Positions 46,693-55,959 of a DNA stretch of 64,000 bases are shown here, piece by piece. A program made the translations under genes and the position numbers. Each line of letters begins with the position of its first letter. Position 1 is the first letter of the stretch. The notes below the pieces were generated by a model that did not search any database, had not been told where the DNA came from, and saw only the letters and a program-made list of their open reading frames with translations. Source of the DNA: Saprospiraceae bacterium (lineage in GTDB: Bacteria > Bacteroidota > Bacteroidia > Chitinophagales > Saprospiraceae); NCBI GenBank assembly GCA_016710115.1, contig JADJLN010000008.1:1-64000 (forward strand). Direction: 5' to 3'.

Positions 46693-47590
46693 TTAGCCCC
46701 ACAACGGATGAGGATAGACCCCATTCTCGACCAGCGCCTTGAACGCTTCCTGCACCATCGGCTTATCTTCCCGGTACGTGACTCCATACCATTTGTCTGG
46801 ACAGGGCAGTACATGGACACGCACTTTCTGGCTATCGATCATTTCCTGGATGAAGAGCGGAATGAAAAATTCTGCCTTGGGTTGATCCCTGGATTCCCGG
46901 ATGAATTGATGGAATCGCGTTTCAATGATCGGAAAGACATCCGGATGGAATCCCCAGAAGTTCATGGAAACGGCACTGTTGCTGTCCACAGGAAAGGATT
47001 GATCATTCTCGCGGTAAATGATACTGCCATCATGCCATTGCACCTGCGTGCGTTCGTCAACATGGTGCAGATCGCCCTGTTCATTGACCACGCAAACGCC
47101 TCGTGAAACAGAACCATGTTCAGACAGGGTATTGGCCAATCGGTAGCCCATCATGGCATACCGCTGCGGGGTCACCTGATGGTTCAGAAAGGATGCCATA
47201 TCCGCAAAGGCGACAGTCCCATAATAATCATCCGCATTGATGACTGCAAACGGCTCTGCGACAGCATCACGGGCTACCAGGGACTGCATGGGCTGTTCCC
47301 CATGGCTTTGTGCGCTCAGCCGGTTCCTGGTTTCCGATGTAGCTGTCCATTTCCTGAAAGACGTATGCAAACATTATGCCTTCGGGACGTATGGGTTCGA
47401 ACCGTTCGCGGAAGGCTGCCTCGATGTCCTTCCGGATCACAAAAACGATCTTGCCAAAACCGGCACGGATCGCATCATAAATGGAATACTCGATGATGGT
47501 TTCGTCACCCGGACCGACACCATCGATCTGTTTGAGTCCACCATAACGGCTGCCCATTCCGGCAGCAAGGATCACCAATGAAGGTTTCAT
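46693..47590 (-). CDS. NTP-transferase family sugar nucleotidyltransferase (one frame break)
   Basis: Likely a nucleotidyltransferase that activates a sugar 1-phosphate. The N-terminus MKPSLVILAAGMGSRYGGLKQ carries the G-x-G-x-R nucleotide-binding loop, followed by GDETIIEYSIYDAIRAGFGK and the WGTAHAV motif. The frame breaks near 47285 (run of C). The 3' part has EPFAVINADDYYG with the metal-binding Asp pair, SRGVCVVNEQGDL and NFWGFHPDVFPIIE, then PDKWYGVTYREDKPMV. The substrate cannot be told from sequence alone. It lies 8 bp downstream of tyrS on the same strand. Confidence 0.88.
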
Positions 47591-47598
47591 AAAGGCGC

Positions 47599-48879
47599 TT
47601 ATGTGAAGGTGATGAGGAATTTATTTTTCTTCCCATTCTCCAGGAGGAGGTAGGAACCATGGATCAGATCTTCCGCGACCACAACAGCATCCGGAGAGGT
47701 TTGTTTGATCTTGTTGGTGGAAATCGCATTCCCTGAGATGGCTCTACGGGCCTCTCCTTTGGATTGCATCATGTCCGTGTGCTCCGTGAGCAAGTCGACC
47801 AGCGATATACCTTCCACGGACAGGAGAGATCGGGAGAGTGCATAGCTGGGGATCTCACCATCCACCATTTTCCAGTCTGCCGGTTTCATTTCCTGGAGGA
47901 AGCTGGCATCGATCTTCGGATGGAACAGCAACTTTGACACATTGCGGGCACTCTCCAGTGCCTCTTCAGAATGAACACGACTGGTGATCTCTTCAGCGAG
48001 GATCCGTTTGAGTGTGATCGGATCGTCCTGATAGGTGTCTTCTAAAGCCAGGATCTCCTCTCGGGAGCGTAGCGTAAAATAACGGATGAACTTGGGCAGG
48101 TCACGATCGTCCGCATTGATCCAGAACTGGTAGAAGGCATAGGGTGAAGTCATTTCCGGATCCAGCCAGATATTGCCCTGTTCGGATTTCCCGAATTTAC
48201 TGCCGTCGGCCTTGGTCAGCAGGGGTGTAGTCAAGGCATAAGCCTTGCCTCCCAGATTGCGGCGAATGAATTCGGTCCCTGACGTGATATTTCCCCATTG
48301 ATCGGAGCCGCCCATCTGGATCCGACAATCATATTGTTCATACAGGCACTGGAAGTCATACGCCTGTAGGATCTGATAACTGAATTCTGTAAACGAAATA
48401 CCCGTTTCCACGCGCTTCCTCACCGACTCCTTGGCCATCATATAGTTGACAGTCAATGTCTTTCCAGCCGTCCGGAGGAAGGTCAGCACATCCATGTTCG
48501 AATAGAAATCATAGTTGTTGACCAGTATTGCCGGGTTGTCCACCCCGTCGAAGGCCATCAGCTTCTTCGCCTGGTTGACCTGGTGTGCGAGATTGGCGTC
48601 CAGTTCCTCGAATGACTTCAGTTCACGCTCCTTGTCCTTGCCGGATGGGTCGCCGATACGTCCGGTTGCACCACCCATCAGGACGATGGGTTTATGACCC
48701 GAACGCTGGAACAATGTCAGCAGCATCAGCTGGACATAATTTCCGATGGTCAGTGACGGGGCAGTGGGATCAAAACCGATATAGCCGGTGCAGGCACCAG
48801 AGGCAAGATGTTCCTCAATACCGGGTGTCGCATCATGCAACATGTTTCGCCACCGCAATTCCTCCAGAAAGTCGCTCAT
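47599..48879 (-). CDS. tyrS: Tyrosyl-tRNA synthetase
   Basis: It charges tRNA-Tyr. This is the 426-residue bacterial class I form with an intact frame. GYIGFDPTAPSLTIGNY contains the HIGH equivalent, here TIGN, which is altered at the first His in a way I recall from Bacteroidota relatives. GSDQWGNITSGTEF and KFGKSEQGNIWLD (the KMSKS loop) complete the site, and the S4 RNA-binding domain lies at the end (ARRAISGNAISTNKIKQ). A TATTTTTG -7 element is at 48900-48907 on the minus strand. Confidence 0.97.
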   Translation of the reverse strand: MSDFLEELRWRNMLHDATPGIEEHLASGACTGYIGFDPTAPSLTIGNYVQLMLLTLFQRSGHKPIVLMGGATGRIGDPSGKDKERELKSFEELDANLAHQVNQAKKLMAFDGVDNPAILVNNYDFYSNMDVLTFLRTAGKTLTVNYMMAKESVRKRVETGISFTEFSYQILQAYDFQCLYEQYDCRIQMGGSDQWGNITSGTEFIRRNLGGKAYALTTPLLTKADGSKFGKSEQGNIWLDPEMTSPYAFYQFWINADDRDLPKFIRYFTLRSREEILALEDTYQDDPITLKRILAEEITSRVHSEEALESARNVSKLLFHPKIDASFLQEMKPADWKMVDGEIPSYALSRSLLSVEGISLVDLLTEHTDMMQSKGEARRAISGNAISTNKIKQTSPDAVVVAEDLIHGSYLLLENGKKNKFLITFT

Positions 48880-48969
48880 AGGGTTGATTCAGATGGCCGC
48901 AAAAATAGGACTTTTCACGCTGGCCTTCCAGCATCTGAAACACAGATGTATCTTGCCAGTCAATTCGCC

Positions 48970-50253
48970 ATGTCACTGACCCGATTCATTTCCCAACGGT
49001 TGCGTTCTACGGAAGGTGATTCTTTCACAAGAATCATCATCTATTTTGCCATCGGGACGATTGCCTTGTGTGTCACTGTCATATTACTGGCACATGCTCT
49101 GATTCTGGGTTTCAAATCAGAAATCAAGGCCAAGGTTTTCGGATTCTGGGGCCATATCCAGATTACCGGATTCAACCTGAACAATACATTTGAAAGCCCT
49201 GCTGTCAGTACGGACCAACTGTTCTACCCGACATTGGATACAGTTCGTCAGATCGAATTCGAAGAGGAGTCAAGTTCTGGCAAACGGGTTACTCGTCGCT
49301 CTGTCGGTGGAATCCGCCACATTCAGTCGTATGCATTGAAACCGGGTATCCTCACTCGAAAGGACAACCTGGAAGGGATCATCCTCAAAGGAGTCGGTCA
49401 GGATTTTGACTGGTCTTTCCTGTCGAGCTACATTGTCGAAGGTTCCCCTCTGGACCTGCAAGACAGTCTTCCATCCAGAGATATCTGGGTTTCTGCCACA
49501 ACAGCAGCGCGTTTACAGCTTCATGTAGAAGATGACCTGATCGTTTATTTCATTCAGGAATCCAGACAGGTAGAGCGACGGTTCAGGGTCAAAGGGATCT
49601 ATAAAACCGGATTGGAGGAATATGACCGGAAGTTTGCATTTGTGGACATCCGACAGATCCAGTCGATCAATGGATGGTCGGATCAGATGGTGACCGGATT
49701 TGAGGTATTTGTCGATGACTTGACCGATCTGGACCCTATGACAGCGTATATCTATTATGACTGGTTGCCGGATGATCTGTACATAGAAAGTATCCGCCAG
49801 AAGTTTCCCGCCATTTTTGACTGGGTGGATCTTCAGGACATCAATGAACAGGTGCTCATGATCCTGATGTTGATTGTGGCGATGATCAATTTGATCACCG
49901 TCTTGCTGATCCTGATCCTGGAGCGGTTTACCATGGTGGGCATCCTGAAAGCGTTGGGAGCGACTGACCGGATCATCCGCGCTATATTTATCAGATTGAC
50001 GATCCGAATCCTGATCTGGGGCATGGTGATCGGCAATGCCGTTGCCCTCCTGATCGGATGGTTGCAATCCACTTACTCGTTGATGAAGTTGAATGAGGCG
50101 GAATATTATCTTTCTGTTGTGCCGATCAAATGGGACCTCTGGTTCTTTCTCCTGATGAATGCGCTCATCCTTATTGTCGCTCTACTTACGCTTTGGATAC
50201 CTTCTCTATATATCAAACGAATTCAACCGGTTAAGGCTATTCGGTTTAAGTAA
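48970..50253 (+). CDS. LolC/LolE-like ABC transporter permease
   Basis: An inner-membrane permease of the lipoprotein-releasing or MacB/FtsX superfamily. ATG at 48970 gives MSLTRFISQRLRSTEGDSF; an in-frame ATG at 48946 is possible. Helix 1 is IIIYFAIGTIALCVTVILLAH-like; a large periplasmic domain (residues ~50-270) follows, then three C-terminal helices: VLMILMLIVAMINLITVLLI, the cytoplasmic loop ERFTMVGILKALGATDRII, IFIRLTIRILIWGMVIGNA and LWFFLLMNALILIVALLTLW, ending IKRIQPVKAIRFK. The ATPase partner is not adjacent. LolE-type lipoprotein export is the best guess. Confidence 0.88.
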   Translation: MSLTRFISQRLRSTEGDSFTRIIIYFAIGTIALCVTVILLAHALILGFKSEIKAKVFGFWGHIQITGFNLNNTFESPAVSTDQLFYPTLDTVRQIEFEEESSSGKRVTRRSVGGIRHIQSYALKPGILTRKDNLEGIILKGVGQDFDWSFLSSYIVEGSPLDLQDSLPSRDIWVSATTAARLQLHVEDDLIVYFIQESRQVERRFRVKGIYKTGLEEYDRKFAFVDIRQIQSINGWSDQMVTGFEVFVDDLTDLDPMTAYIYYDWLPDDLYIESIRQKFPAIFDWVDLQDINEQVLMILMLIVAMINLITVLLILILERFTMVGILKALGATDRIIRAIFIRLTIRILIWGMVIGNAVALLIGWLQSTYSLMKLNEAEYYLSVVPIKWDLWFFLLMNALILIVALLTLWIPSLYIKRIQPVKAIRFK

Positions 50254-50348
50254 ATCTGTATAATCGGGAAACATATCCGATCCTGGATGTCTGGAAGAAT
50301 AGAATTGCTGTGTTAGGGGATTAATCTTACTTTTGAGTGACAATTTGT

Positions 50349-50357
50349 TATCCACAG
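50349..50357 (+). promoter_or_regulatory. Perfect DnaA box upstream of corA
   Basis: TTATCCACA, the consensus DnaA box, lies 17 bp before the corA ATG and about 1.1 kb from a second cluster at 51451-51536. It may be chance in isolation. Confidence 0.4.
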
Positions 50358-50373
50358 ATGGAACCAGTAAAGG

Positions 50374-51321
50374 ATGATCCGTTATTATGCCCGAATCGAT
50401 GGATTGATCACCGAACTGGCCGAACGTCAACCGGCCTGCTGGATCAATATTGCCCCTCCTGTCACGCAGGAGGAGATCGAGCAACTCTCTGAGGAGCTCT
50501 GTGTACCACTTGATTTTTTCTCAGATCCTCTTGATATTGATGAACGGTCACGGTATGAACGGGATGAAGATGCCCGACTCATCATTATCAATACAGCTGT
50601 GCTCAATGAACGGGACGGAGAGAATGAAGCGATCTATCTGACTATTCCGATCGGGATCATTCTGGTTCCGGATTATATCATCACCATCACCTCGGCTGAA
50701 AACCCTGTCCTGGATCTCTTCCTTGAAAACAAGGTGCGCAATGCTGATCCTGCGGATGAACGTCAATTTGTACTCCGGTTGCTGGAGGAAAACGTGTACC
50801 GGTTTCTCAGTTGCCTGAAGAAATTGAATTTGCGCAGGAATCTCATTGAGCAGGAACTTTATTATTCCAGCCGGAATCAGGAATTGAAACAGTTGCTCAG
50901 CATCCAGAAGAGTCTGGTCTATTTTGTCAACAGTCTCAGCGCCAACGAGCTGTTGAAAATGAAGGTCAAACGGACAGATTTTCTCGGAATCCAAGGGAAT
51001 GAGGATAAAGTGGAATTGTTCGAGGACATCATAATTGACAATAGCCAGGCCTTGGAAATGGCGAATGTCTATACCAATATCATTGGAGGCACTATGGAAG
51101 CCTATGCCGGGATCATTTCCAATAATCTGAATATCGTGATTCAGCGACTAACTCTGATCACGATCATCCTCATGGTACCCACTTTGGTCGCCAGTATCTT
51201 TGGCATGAATGTTCCCAGTGGTCTGGAAAACTCTCCAACTGCGATTTACTACATCATCGTTATCTCCATCATTTTCAGTTTGTTGCTGGCCTGGTTCTTC
51301 AGAAGAAAGCGACTTTTCTAA
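50374..51321 (+). CDS. corA: CorA-family magnesium/divalent cation transporter
   Basis: A pentameric Mg2+/Co2+ channel of 315 residues. The cytoplasmic N-terminal domain carries DPLDIDERSRYERDEDARLI, and long helices follow (NRNLIEQELYYSSRNQELKQ-like region). Two C-terminal membrane helices, ITIILMVPTLVASIFGMNVP with the GMN selectivity motif and YYIIVISIIFSLLLAWFF, end in the basic FRRKRLF. The frame is intact. A long intergenic region follows. Confidence 0.95.
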   Translation: MIRYYARIDGLITELAERQPACWINIAPPVTQEEIEQLSEELCVPLDFFSDPLDIDERSRYERDEDARLIIINTAVLNERDGENEAIYLTIPIGIILVPDYIITITSAENPVLDLFLENKVRNADPADERQFVLRLLEENVYRFLSCLKKLNLRRNLIEQELYYSSRNQELKQLLSIQKSLVYFVNSLSANELLKMKVKRTDFLGIQGNEDKVELFEDIIIDNSQALEMANVYTNIIGGTMEAYAGIISNNLNIVIQRLTLITIILMVPTLVASIFGMNVPSGLENSPTAIYYIIVISIIFSLLLAWFFRRKRLF

Positions 51322-51765
51322 CAAATTACTTCCGGGGTTTTTATTGATCATGTGTGTCTTCGTACACGGGTGCCTTGCGTATTGATCATCAGTTGGTTCC
51401 AGTAGTCATATAACAATTGTTATGTATTCTATATATTTACATACATAGACTTATTCACATCGCGGGAAATCTGTTTTTAGGTAGTAAAGAACAGATAATC
51501 AATATATTATATATTTTATCCACATGTTGTGAATATTTTTCTTCTTGTCAACTTGGTGGGGGAGTAGAGGTTCTCCACCTTTGCATCGGACTGAGGGAAA
51601 TAGCGGAAGATGTCCAAAAGGCAACGATCAGATCTGGTCGACCTGGGACGAATCATCCATTGAGCTTACAGGAAACATGTCTAGGAAAACCAAACTCTGG
51701 AGTCCAGAGTAGGTGAAGGTGTCTTTTGTCCTGTCTTGACCTCTATCCTGATAAACTGAACGATT
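51322..51765. other. AT-rich intergenic region with DnaA boxes (candidate origin or nrd control region)
   Basis: A 444-bp gene-free region between corA and nrdB. It holds TTATTCACA at 51451-51459, TTATCCACA at 51516-51524 and an inverted near-match TGTGAATAT at 51528-51536, next to AT-rich stretches at 51409-51440 and 51496-51520. A perfect 14-bp palindrome, ATAACAATTGTTAT, is at 51410-51423. The rest (51545-51765) shows nothing recognisable except the nrdB leader. DnaA boxes with AT-rich DNA fit either a replication origin or DnaA control of nrdBA; the sequence alone cannot decide. Confidence 0.5.
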
Positions 51766-52740
51766 ATGAAGCACGTGGAGCCCATTCTTGATGAGAACCC
51801 CAACCGGTTTGTTCTTTTTCCGATCAAACACCATGATATATGGGATTGGTACAAACGGTCTGAAGCGTGTTTCTGGACAGCGGAAGAGATCGATCTGACC
51901 AGTGATGTCAAGGATTGGGATGAAAAGCTCAGTGATGATGAACGCCACTTCATCAAGCATGTACTCGCTTTTTTTGCTGCCAGTGATGGGATCGTCAACG
52001 AAAATCTCGCAGAGAACTTTGTCAATGAAGTCCAGTACACTGAAGCCAAGTTTTTTTACGGGTTTCAGATCATGATGGAGAACATCCATTCGGAGACTTA
52101 CTCCCTCCTGATCGATACCTACATCAAAGACCCCAAAGAGAAAGATTACCTGTTCAATGCCATTGAGAATATGGATCCGGTGAAGCGGAAGGCCGAATGG
52201 GCGCTGCGCTGGATTGATAATGCTTCTTTTCAGGAACGGCTGGTTGCATTCGCTGCAGTTGAAGGGATTTTCTTCTCCGGATCATTCTGTTCGATTTTCT
52301 GGCTGAAAAAAAGAGGGCTTATGCCTGGCCTGAGTTTTTCCAACGAACTGATCTCCCGCGATGAAGGTATGCATTGTGATTTTGCCTGTCTTCTGTATAA
52401 CAATCATGTCAATAACAAGCTGTCCAAAGAAACACTGCAAAAGATCATTGCCGATGCGGTAGAGATCGAAAAGGATTTTGTGAGCAATGCTATTCCGGTT
52501 GACCTGATCGGCATGAACAGTGTCCTGATGTGTCAGTATATCGAATTTGTAGCTGACAGACTTCTCACAGCGCTTGGTAATCCCAAGATCTTCAATGCAG
52601 AAAATCCGTTTCCGTGGATGGATCTGATCTCCCTTCAGGGGAAGACCAACTTCTTTGAAAAGCGTGTTGGTGATTACCAGAAAGCAGGTGTTCTGAGCGA
52701 TCGTGACAAACAGGTTTTTTCATTGGAGGAAGATTTCTAG
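51766..52740 (+). CDS. nrdB: Ribonucleoside-diphosphate reductase, small subunit
   Basis: The radical-generating subunit of class I ribonucleotide reductase. The 324-residue ferritin-like helical protein has metal ligands in CFWTAEEIDLTSDVKDWDEK, ENFVNEVQYTEAKFFYGFQI and MMENIHSETYSLL (Glu, Glu-x2-His), then EGIFFSGSF and RDEGMHCDFACLL with the last Glu/His pair. VQYTEAKFFYG holds candidate radical tyrosines. The C-terminal peptide DKQVFSLEEDF is the usual NrdA-binding tail. It precedes nrdA by 46 bp. Confidence 0.96.
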   Translation: MKHVEPILDENPNRFVLFPIKHHDIWDWYKRSEACFWTAEEIDLTSDVKDWDEKLSDDERHFIKHVLAFFAASDGIVNENLAENFVNEVQYTEAKFFYGFQIMMENIHSETYSLLIDTYIKDPKEKDYLFNAIENMDPVKRKAEWALRWIDNASFQERLVAFAAVEGIFFSGSFCSIFWLKKRGLMPGLSFSNELISRDEGMHCDFACLLYNNHVNNKLSKETLQKIIADAVEIEKDFVSNAIPVDLIGMNSVLMCQYIEFVADRLLTALGNPKIFNAENPFPWMDLISLQGKTNFFEKRVGDYQKAGVLSDRDKQVFSLEEDF

Positions 52741-52786
52741 CCGATTCATTCAACATCCCAATCTGTACATATAAAACACCCCCCCT

Positions 52787-55204
52787 ATGGCCATGCAAGT
52801 TGTCAAGCGAAGCGGAAAAAATGAAGATGTCAGTTTTGACAAGATCACCGCTCGTGTAAAAAAACTGTGTTACGGGCTTTCCCAGGCTTACGTGGAACCG
52901 ATCGAGATCGCCAAGAAGGTCATTCAAGGCCTTTACGACGGTGTGCCGACCACCGAACTTGACAACCTGGCTGCAGAAACGGCAGCTTCCATGGCGTCCA
53001 AACATCCGGATTATGCATTGCTGGCCGCCCGGATCGCAGTATCCAACCTGCATAAAAACACGGACAAGTCATTTGCGAAAACGATCAAGGCCCTGTACAA
53101 CTACATCGATCCAAAGACAGGTCAATCGGCAGGTCTCATTGGAGAGGAAACCTATCACATCGTTCAACAACACAAGGACCGGCTCGATTCGGCTCTGATT
53201 TTTGACCGGGACTATGACTTTGATTATTTCGGTTTCAAGACACTGGAACGCTCCTATCTCCTGCGGATGAACAACCGGGTGGTTGAACGTCCTCAACATT
53301 TGTTAATGCGGACTGCTGTCGGCATTCATGGAGAAGATATCGAAGGAGCAATTGAAACCTATCGGCTGATGTCGGAGAAGTGGTTTATTCACGCCACACC
53401 AACCCTGTTCAATGCAGGAACACCCAAGCCTCAGCTGAGTTCATGCTTCCTCCTGTCGATGACAGATGACAGTATCAGCGGCATATTCGAAACGCTGGCC
53501 AGGTGTGCCAAGATCAGTCAATCTGCCGGGGGAATTGGTCTGAGTATCCATAATGTTCGTGCAACAGGTAGTTATATCCGCGGTACAGGTGGCACATCAA
53601 ACGGTGTGATCCCCATGCTCAAGGTGTTTAATGATACGGCGCGCTATGTCGACCAGGGTGGAGGAAAGCGGAAAGGGGCCTTCGCTGTTTATCTTGAACC
53701 CTGGCATGCTGATATTTTTGACTTCCTGGATCTGAAAAAGAATCACGGGAAGGAAGAAGCACGTGCGCGTGACTTGTTTTATGCCATGTGGATTTCAGAT
53801 CTGTTCATGCAGCGGGTGAAGGAAGATGGTGAGTGGTCGTTGTTCTGTCCGAATGAAGCCCCTGGCCTGTGTGATACTTACGGCGGCGAATTTGAAGCCC
53901 TGTACCACAAGTATGAGGCTGAAGGTCGGGCACGGAAAACCATCAAGGCCCAGGATCTGTGGTTTGCCATTCTGGAATCCCAGATCGAGACAGGTACACC
54001 GTATATTCTATACAAGGACGCTGCCAACAAGAAGTCAAATCAGAAAAATCTTGGCACGATCCGCTCTTCCAATCTCTGCACCGAGATTCTGGAATATACC
54101 TCCAAGGATGAGGTGGCTGTCTGTAATCTCGGATCCATTTCCCTGCCCAAATTTGTTCGGGAGGACAGAACGTTTGATTTCGAAACTTTGGGACAGATCA
54201 CCCGGGTGTTGACCCGAAATCTGAACAAGATTATAGACATCAACTATTATCCGATTGAGGAAGCACGGAACAGCAATATGCGACATCGGCCGATCGGCAT
54301 TGGTGTCCAGGGTCTGGCGGATGCTTTTCTGCTGATGCGGTTCCCATTTGATAGCCGGGAAGCACGTACGCTCAACCGGGATATTTTCGAGACCATTTAC
54401 CATGCAGCTGTCTCCGAATCCTGTGAGCTGGCGAAGATCCATGGCTCCTACTCCTCATTCAAGGGATCGCCAGCGAGCGAAGGAATGCTTCAATTTGATC
54501 TGTGGGGTGTCGAACCTTCAAACCGGTATGACTGGGCCGAATTGAAACAGGATGTGATGGAGAATGGTTTGCGAAACAGTCTGTTGCCGGCCCCGATGCC
54601 GACAGCCTCCACATCGCAAATCCTGGGCAATAACGAGTGTTTCGAACCATATACCTCAAACATCTATTCCCGGCGAACACTGTCCGGAGAGTACATCGTC
54701 GTCAACCGGCATTTGTTGAAAGATCTGATCGGGCTCGAACTGTGGGATGACGACATGCGTCAGAAACTGATGGCATCCAACGGCTCTGTCATGGAGATCC
54801 CTGAGATTCCTGATCAGATCAAAGACCTCTATAAAACCACATGGGAGATCAGTATGAAGGCGATCATTGACATGGCAGCGGATCGTGGAGCGTTTATCTG
54901 CCAAAGCCAGAGCCTGAATCTCTTTGTGGAAAATCCAAATTTTGGAAAACTGTCTTCTATGCACTTCTATGCCTGGCAAAAGGGCTTGAAAACGGGCATG
55001 TATTATTTGCGCACCAAAGCGGCTGTTGACCCCATCAAGTTCACACTGGATGAGAAACACCAACGACAGCAGGCAACTTCCGGTCAGCAAGTAGACCATG
55101 CATCTGGCGAATCACTGCAGCAACGGATGGATTCGTCGGATCAGGAGCCCGAGGTCAAGGCCTGCAGCCTGGATGATCCAGGTTGTCTCATGTGTTCAGG
55201 CTGA
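52787..55204 (+). CDS. nrdA: Ribonucleoside-diphosphate reductase, large subunit
   Basis: The catalytic subunit that reduces ribonucleotides to deoxyribonucleotides. The 805-residue protein begins with an ATP-cone (QVVKRSGKNEDVSFDKITAR), which senses dATP. The barrel has TPTLFNAGTPKPQLSSCFLL with the active-site Cys, ICNLGSISL-like SNLCTEILEYTSKDEVAVCN with the second Cys, and TASTSQILGNNECFEPYTSN. The tail CSLDDPGCLMCSG provides the redox-active Cys pair. The frame is intact. A strong terminator follows. Confidence 0.97.
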   Translation: MAMQVVKRSGKNEDVSFDKITARVKKLCYGLSQAYVEPIEIAKKVIQGLYDGVPTTELDNLAAETAASMASKHPDYALLAARIAVSNLHKNTDKSFAKTIKALYNYIDPKTGQSAGLIGEETYHIVQQHKDRLDSALIFDRDYDFDYFGFKTLERSYLLRMNNRVVERPQHLLMRTAVGIHGEDIEGAIETYRLMSEKWFIHATPTLFNAGTPKPQLSSCFLLSMTDDSISGIFETLARCAKISQSAGGIGLSIHNVRATGSYIRGTGGTSNGVIPMLKVFNDTARYVDQGGGKRKGAFAVYLEPWHADIFDFLDLKKNHGKEEARARDLFYAMWISDLFMQRVKEDGEWSLFCPNEAPGLCDTYGGEFEALYHKYEAEGRARKTIKAQDLWFAILESQIETGTPYILYKDAANKKSNQKNLGTIRSSNLCTEILEYTSKDEVAVCNLGSISLPKFVREDRTFDFETLGQITRVLTRNLNKIIDINYYPIEEARNSNMRHRPIGIGVQGLADAFLLMRFPFDSREARTLNRDIFETIYHAAVSESCELAKIHGSYSSFKGSPASEGMLQFDLWGVEPSNRYDWAELKQDVMENGLRNSLLPAPMPTASTSQILGNNECFEPYTSNIYSRRTLSGEYIVVNRHLLKDLIGLELWDDDMRQKLMASNGSVMEIPEIPDQIKDLYKTTWEISMKAIIDMAADRGAFICQSQSLNLFVENPNFGKLSSMHFYAWQKGLKTGMYYLRTKAAVDPIKFTLDEKHQRQQATSGQQVDHASGESLQQRMDSSDQEPEVKACSLDDPGCLMCSG

Positions 55205-55236
55205 TCAGTGTTATTCTGATTCCTCTGTTTTCCCTG

Positions 55237-55274
55237 GGTGGCTATCAGTAACAACTGGAGCCACCTCTTTTTTT
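55237..55274 (+). terminator. Terminator of nrdBA
   Basis: Stem GGTGGCT / AGCCACC with a 15-nt loop, then TCTTTTTTT. The T run touches the stop codon of the convergent sirtuin gene. Confidence 0.8.
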
Positions 55275-55959
55275 AGAGTAATTCGGCCACAATGCGAGGG
55301 ACTCCGACAGTTGCTGCAACAGGATGGATGTGAAGGAGATGCCTCCCGAAATGTTCTGTGGTAGCCGGTTGTGGGTCTACGTAATACACCACAGCGCTAG
55401 CCGGGGCATCCCAGATCAGACCCGCTGCGGGGTATACCTGAAGTGAGGTGCCAATGATCATCACGAAATCAGCAGATCGAATGATCTCAACCGCCTGATC
55501 CAGGGCAGGAACCTCCTCTCCAAACCAGACGATATGCGGCCTCAGAGGATATCCGTCAGTACATCGGTGTGAAGAATCCAGATCAGTATCCCAACGATAT
55601 ATCGTCGATTTTGGACCGGTTGACCTGACTTTTCGCAATTCTCCATGGAGATGAAGAACGGATGTGCTTCCAGCCCGTTCATGCAGATCATCTACATTCT
55701 GCGTGATGATCCGGACATCATAGCGTTTTTCCAGGTTTACCAACGCATGATGGGCGGCATTGGGAGCAACATCTAGTAATTGACGACGACGTTGATTGTA
55801 AAAATCAAGTACCAATTCCGGATTCCTTGCCCAACCCTGTGGAGAAGCGACGTCCATCACATCATGACCTTCCCACAATCCTCCGGCATCGCGAAAAGTA
55901 GAAATGCCGCTTTCAGCGCTGATTCCGGCCCCGGTCAGTACGACGATCCGTTTTTTCAT
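55273..55959 (-). CDS. cobB: Sir2-family NAD-dependent deacylase
   Basis: It removes acyl groups from lysines using NAD+. The 228-residue short form has VLTGAGISAESGISTFRDAG, the NAD loop with WEGHD, TQNVDDLHERAGS with the catalytic region and HLHGEL with the catalytic His. RPHIVWFGEEVP and IGTSLQVYPAAGL follow. The segment between HGEL and RPHIVWFGE has one Cys only, not the CxxC pairs that bind structural zinc, so this is a zinc-less variant. It overlaps the NAD(P)HX repair gene by 4 bp, so NAD metabolism is a shared theme. Confidence 0.95.
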   Translation of the reverse strand: MKKRIVVLTGAGISAESGISTFRDAGGLWEGHDVMDVASPQGWARNPELVLDFYNQRRRQLLDVAPNAAHHALVNLEKRYDVRIITQNVDDLHERAGSTSVLHLHGELRKVRSTGPKSTIYRWDTDLDSSHRCTDGYPLRPHIVWFGEEVPALDQAVEIIRSADFVMIIGTSLQVYPAAGLIWDAPASAVVYYVDPQPATTEHFGRHLLHIHPVAATVGVPRIVAELL

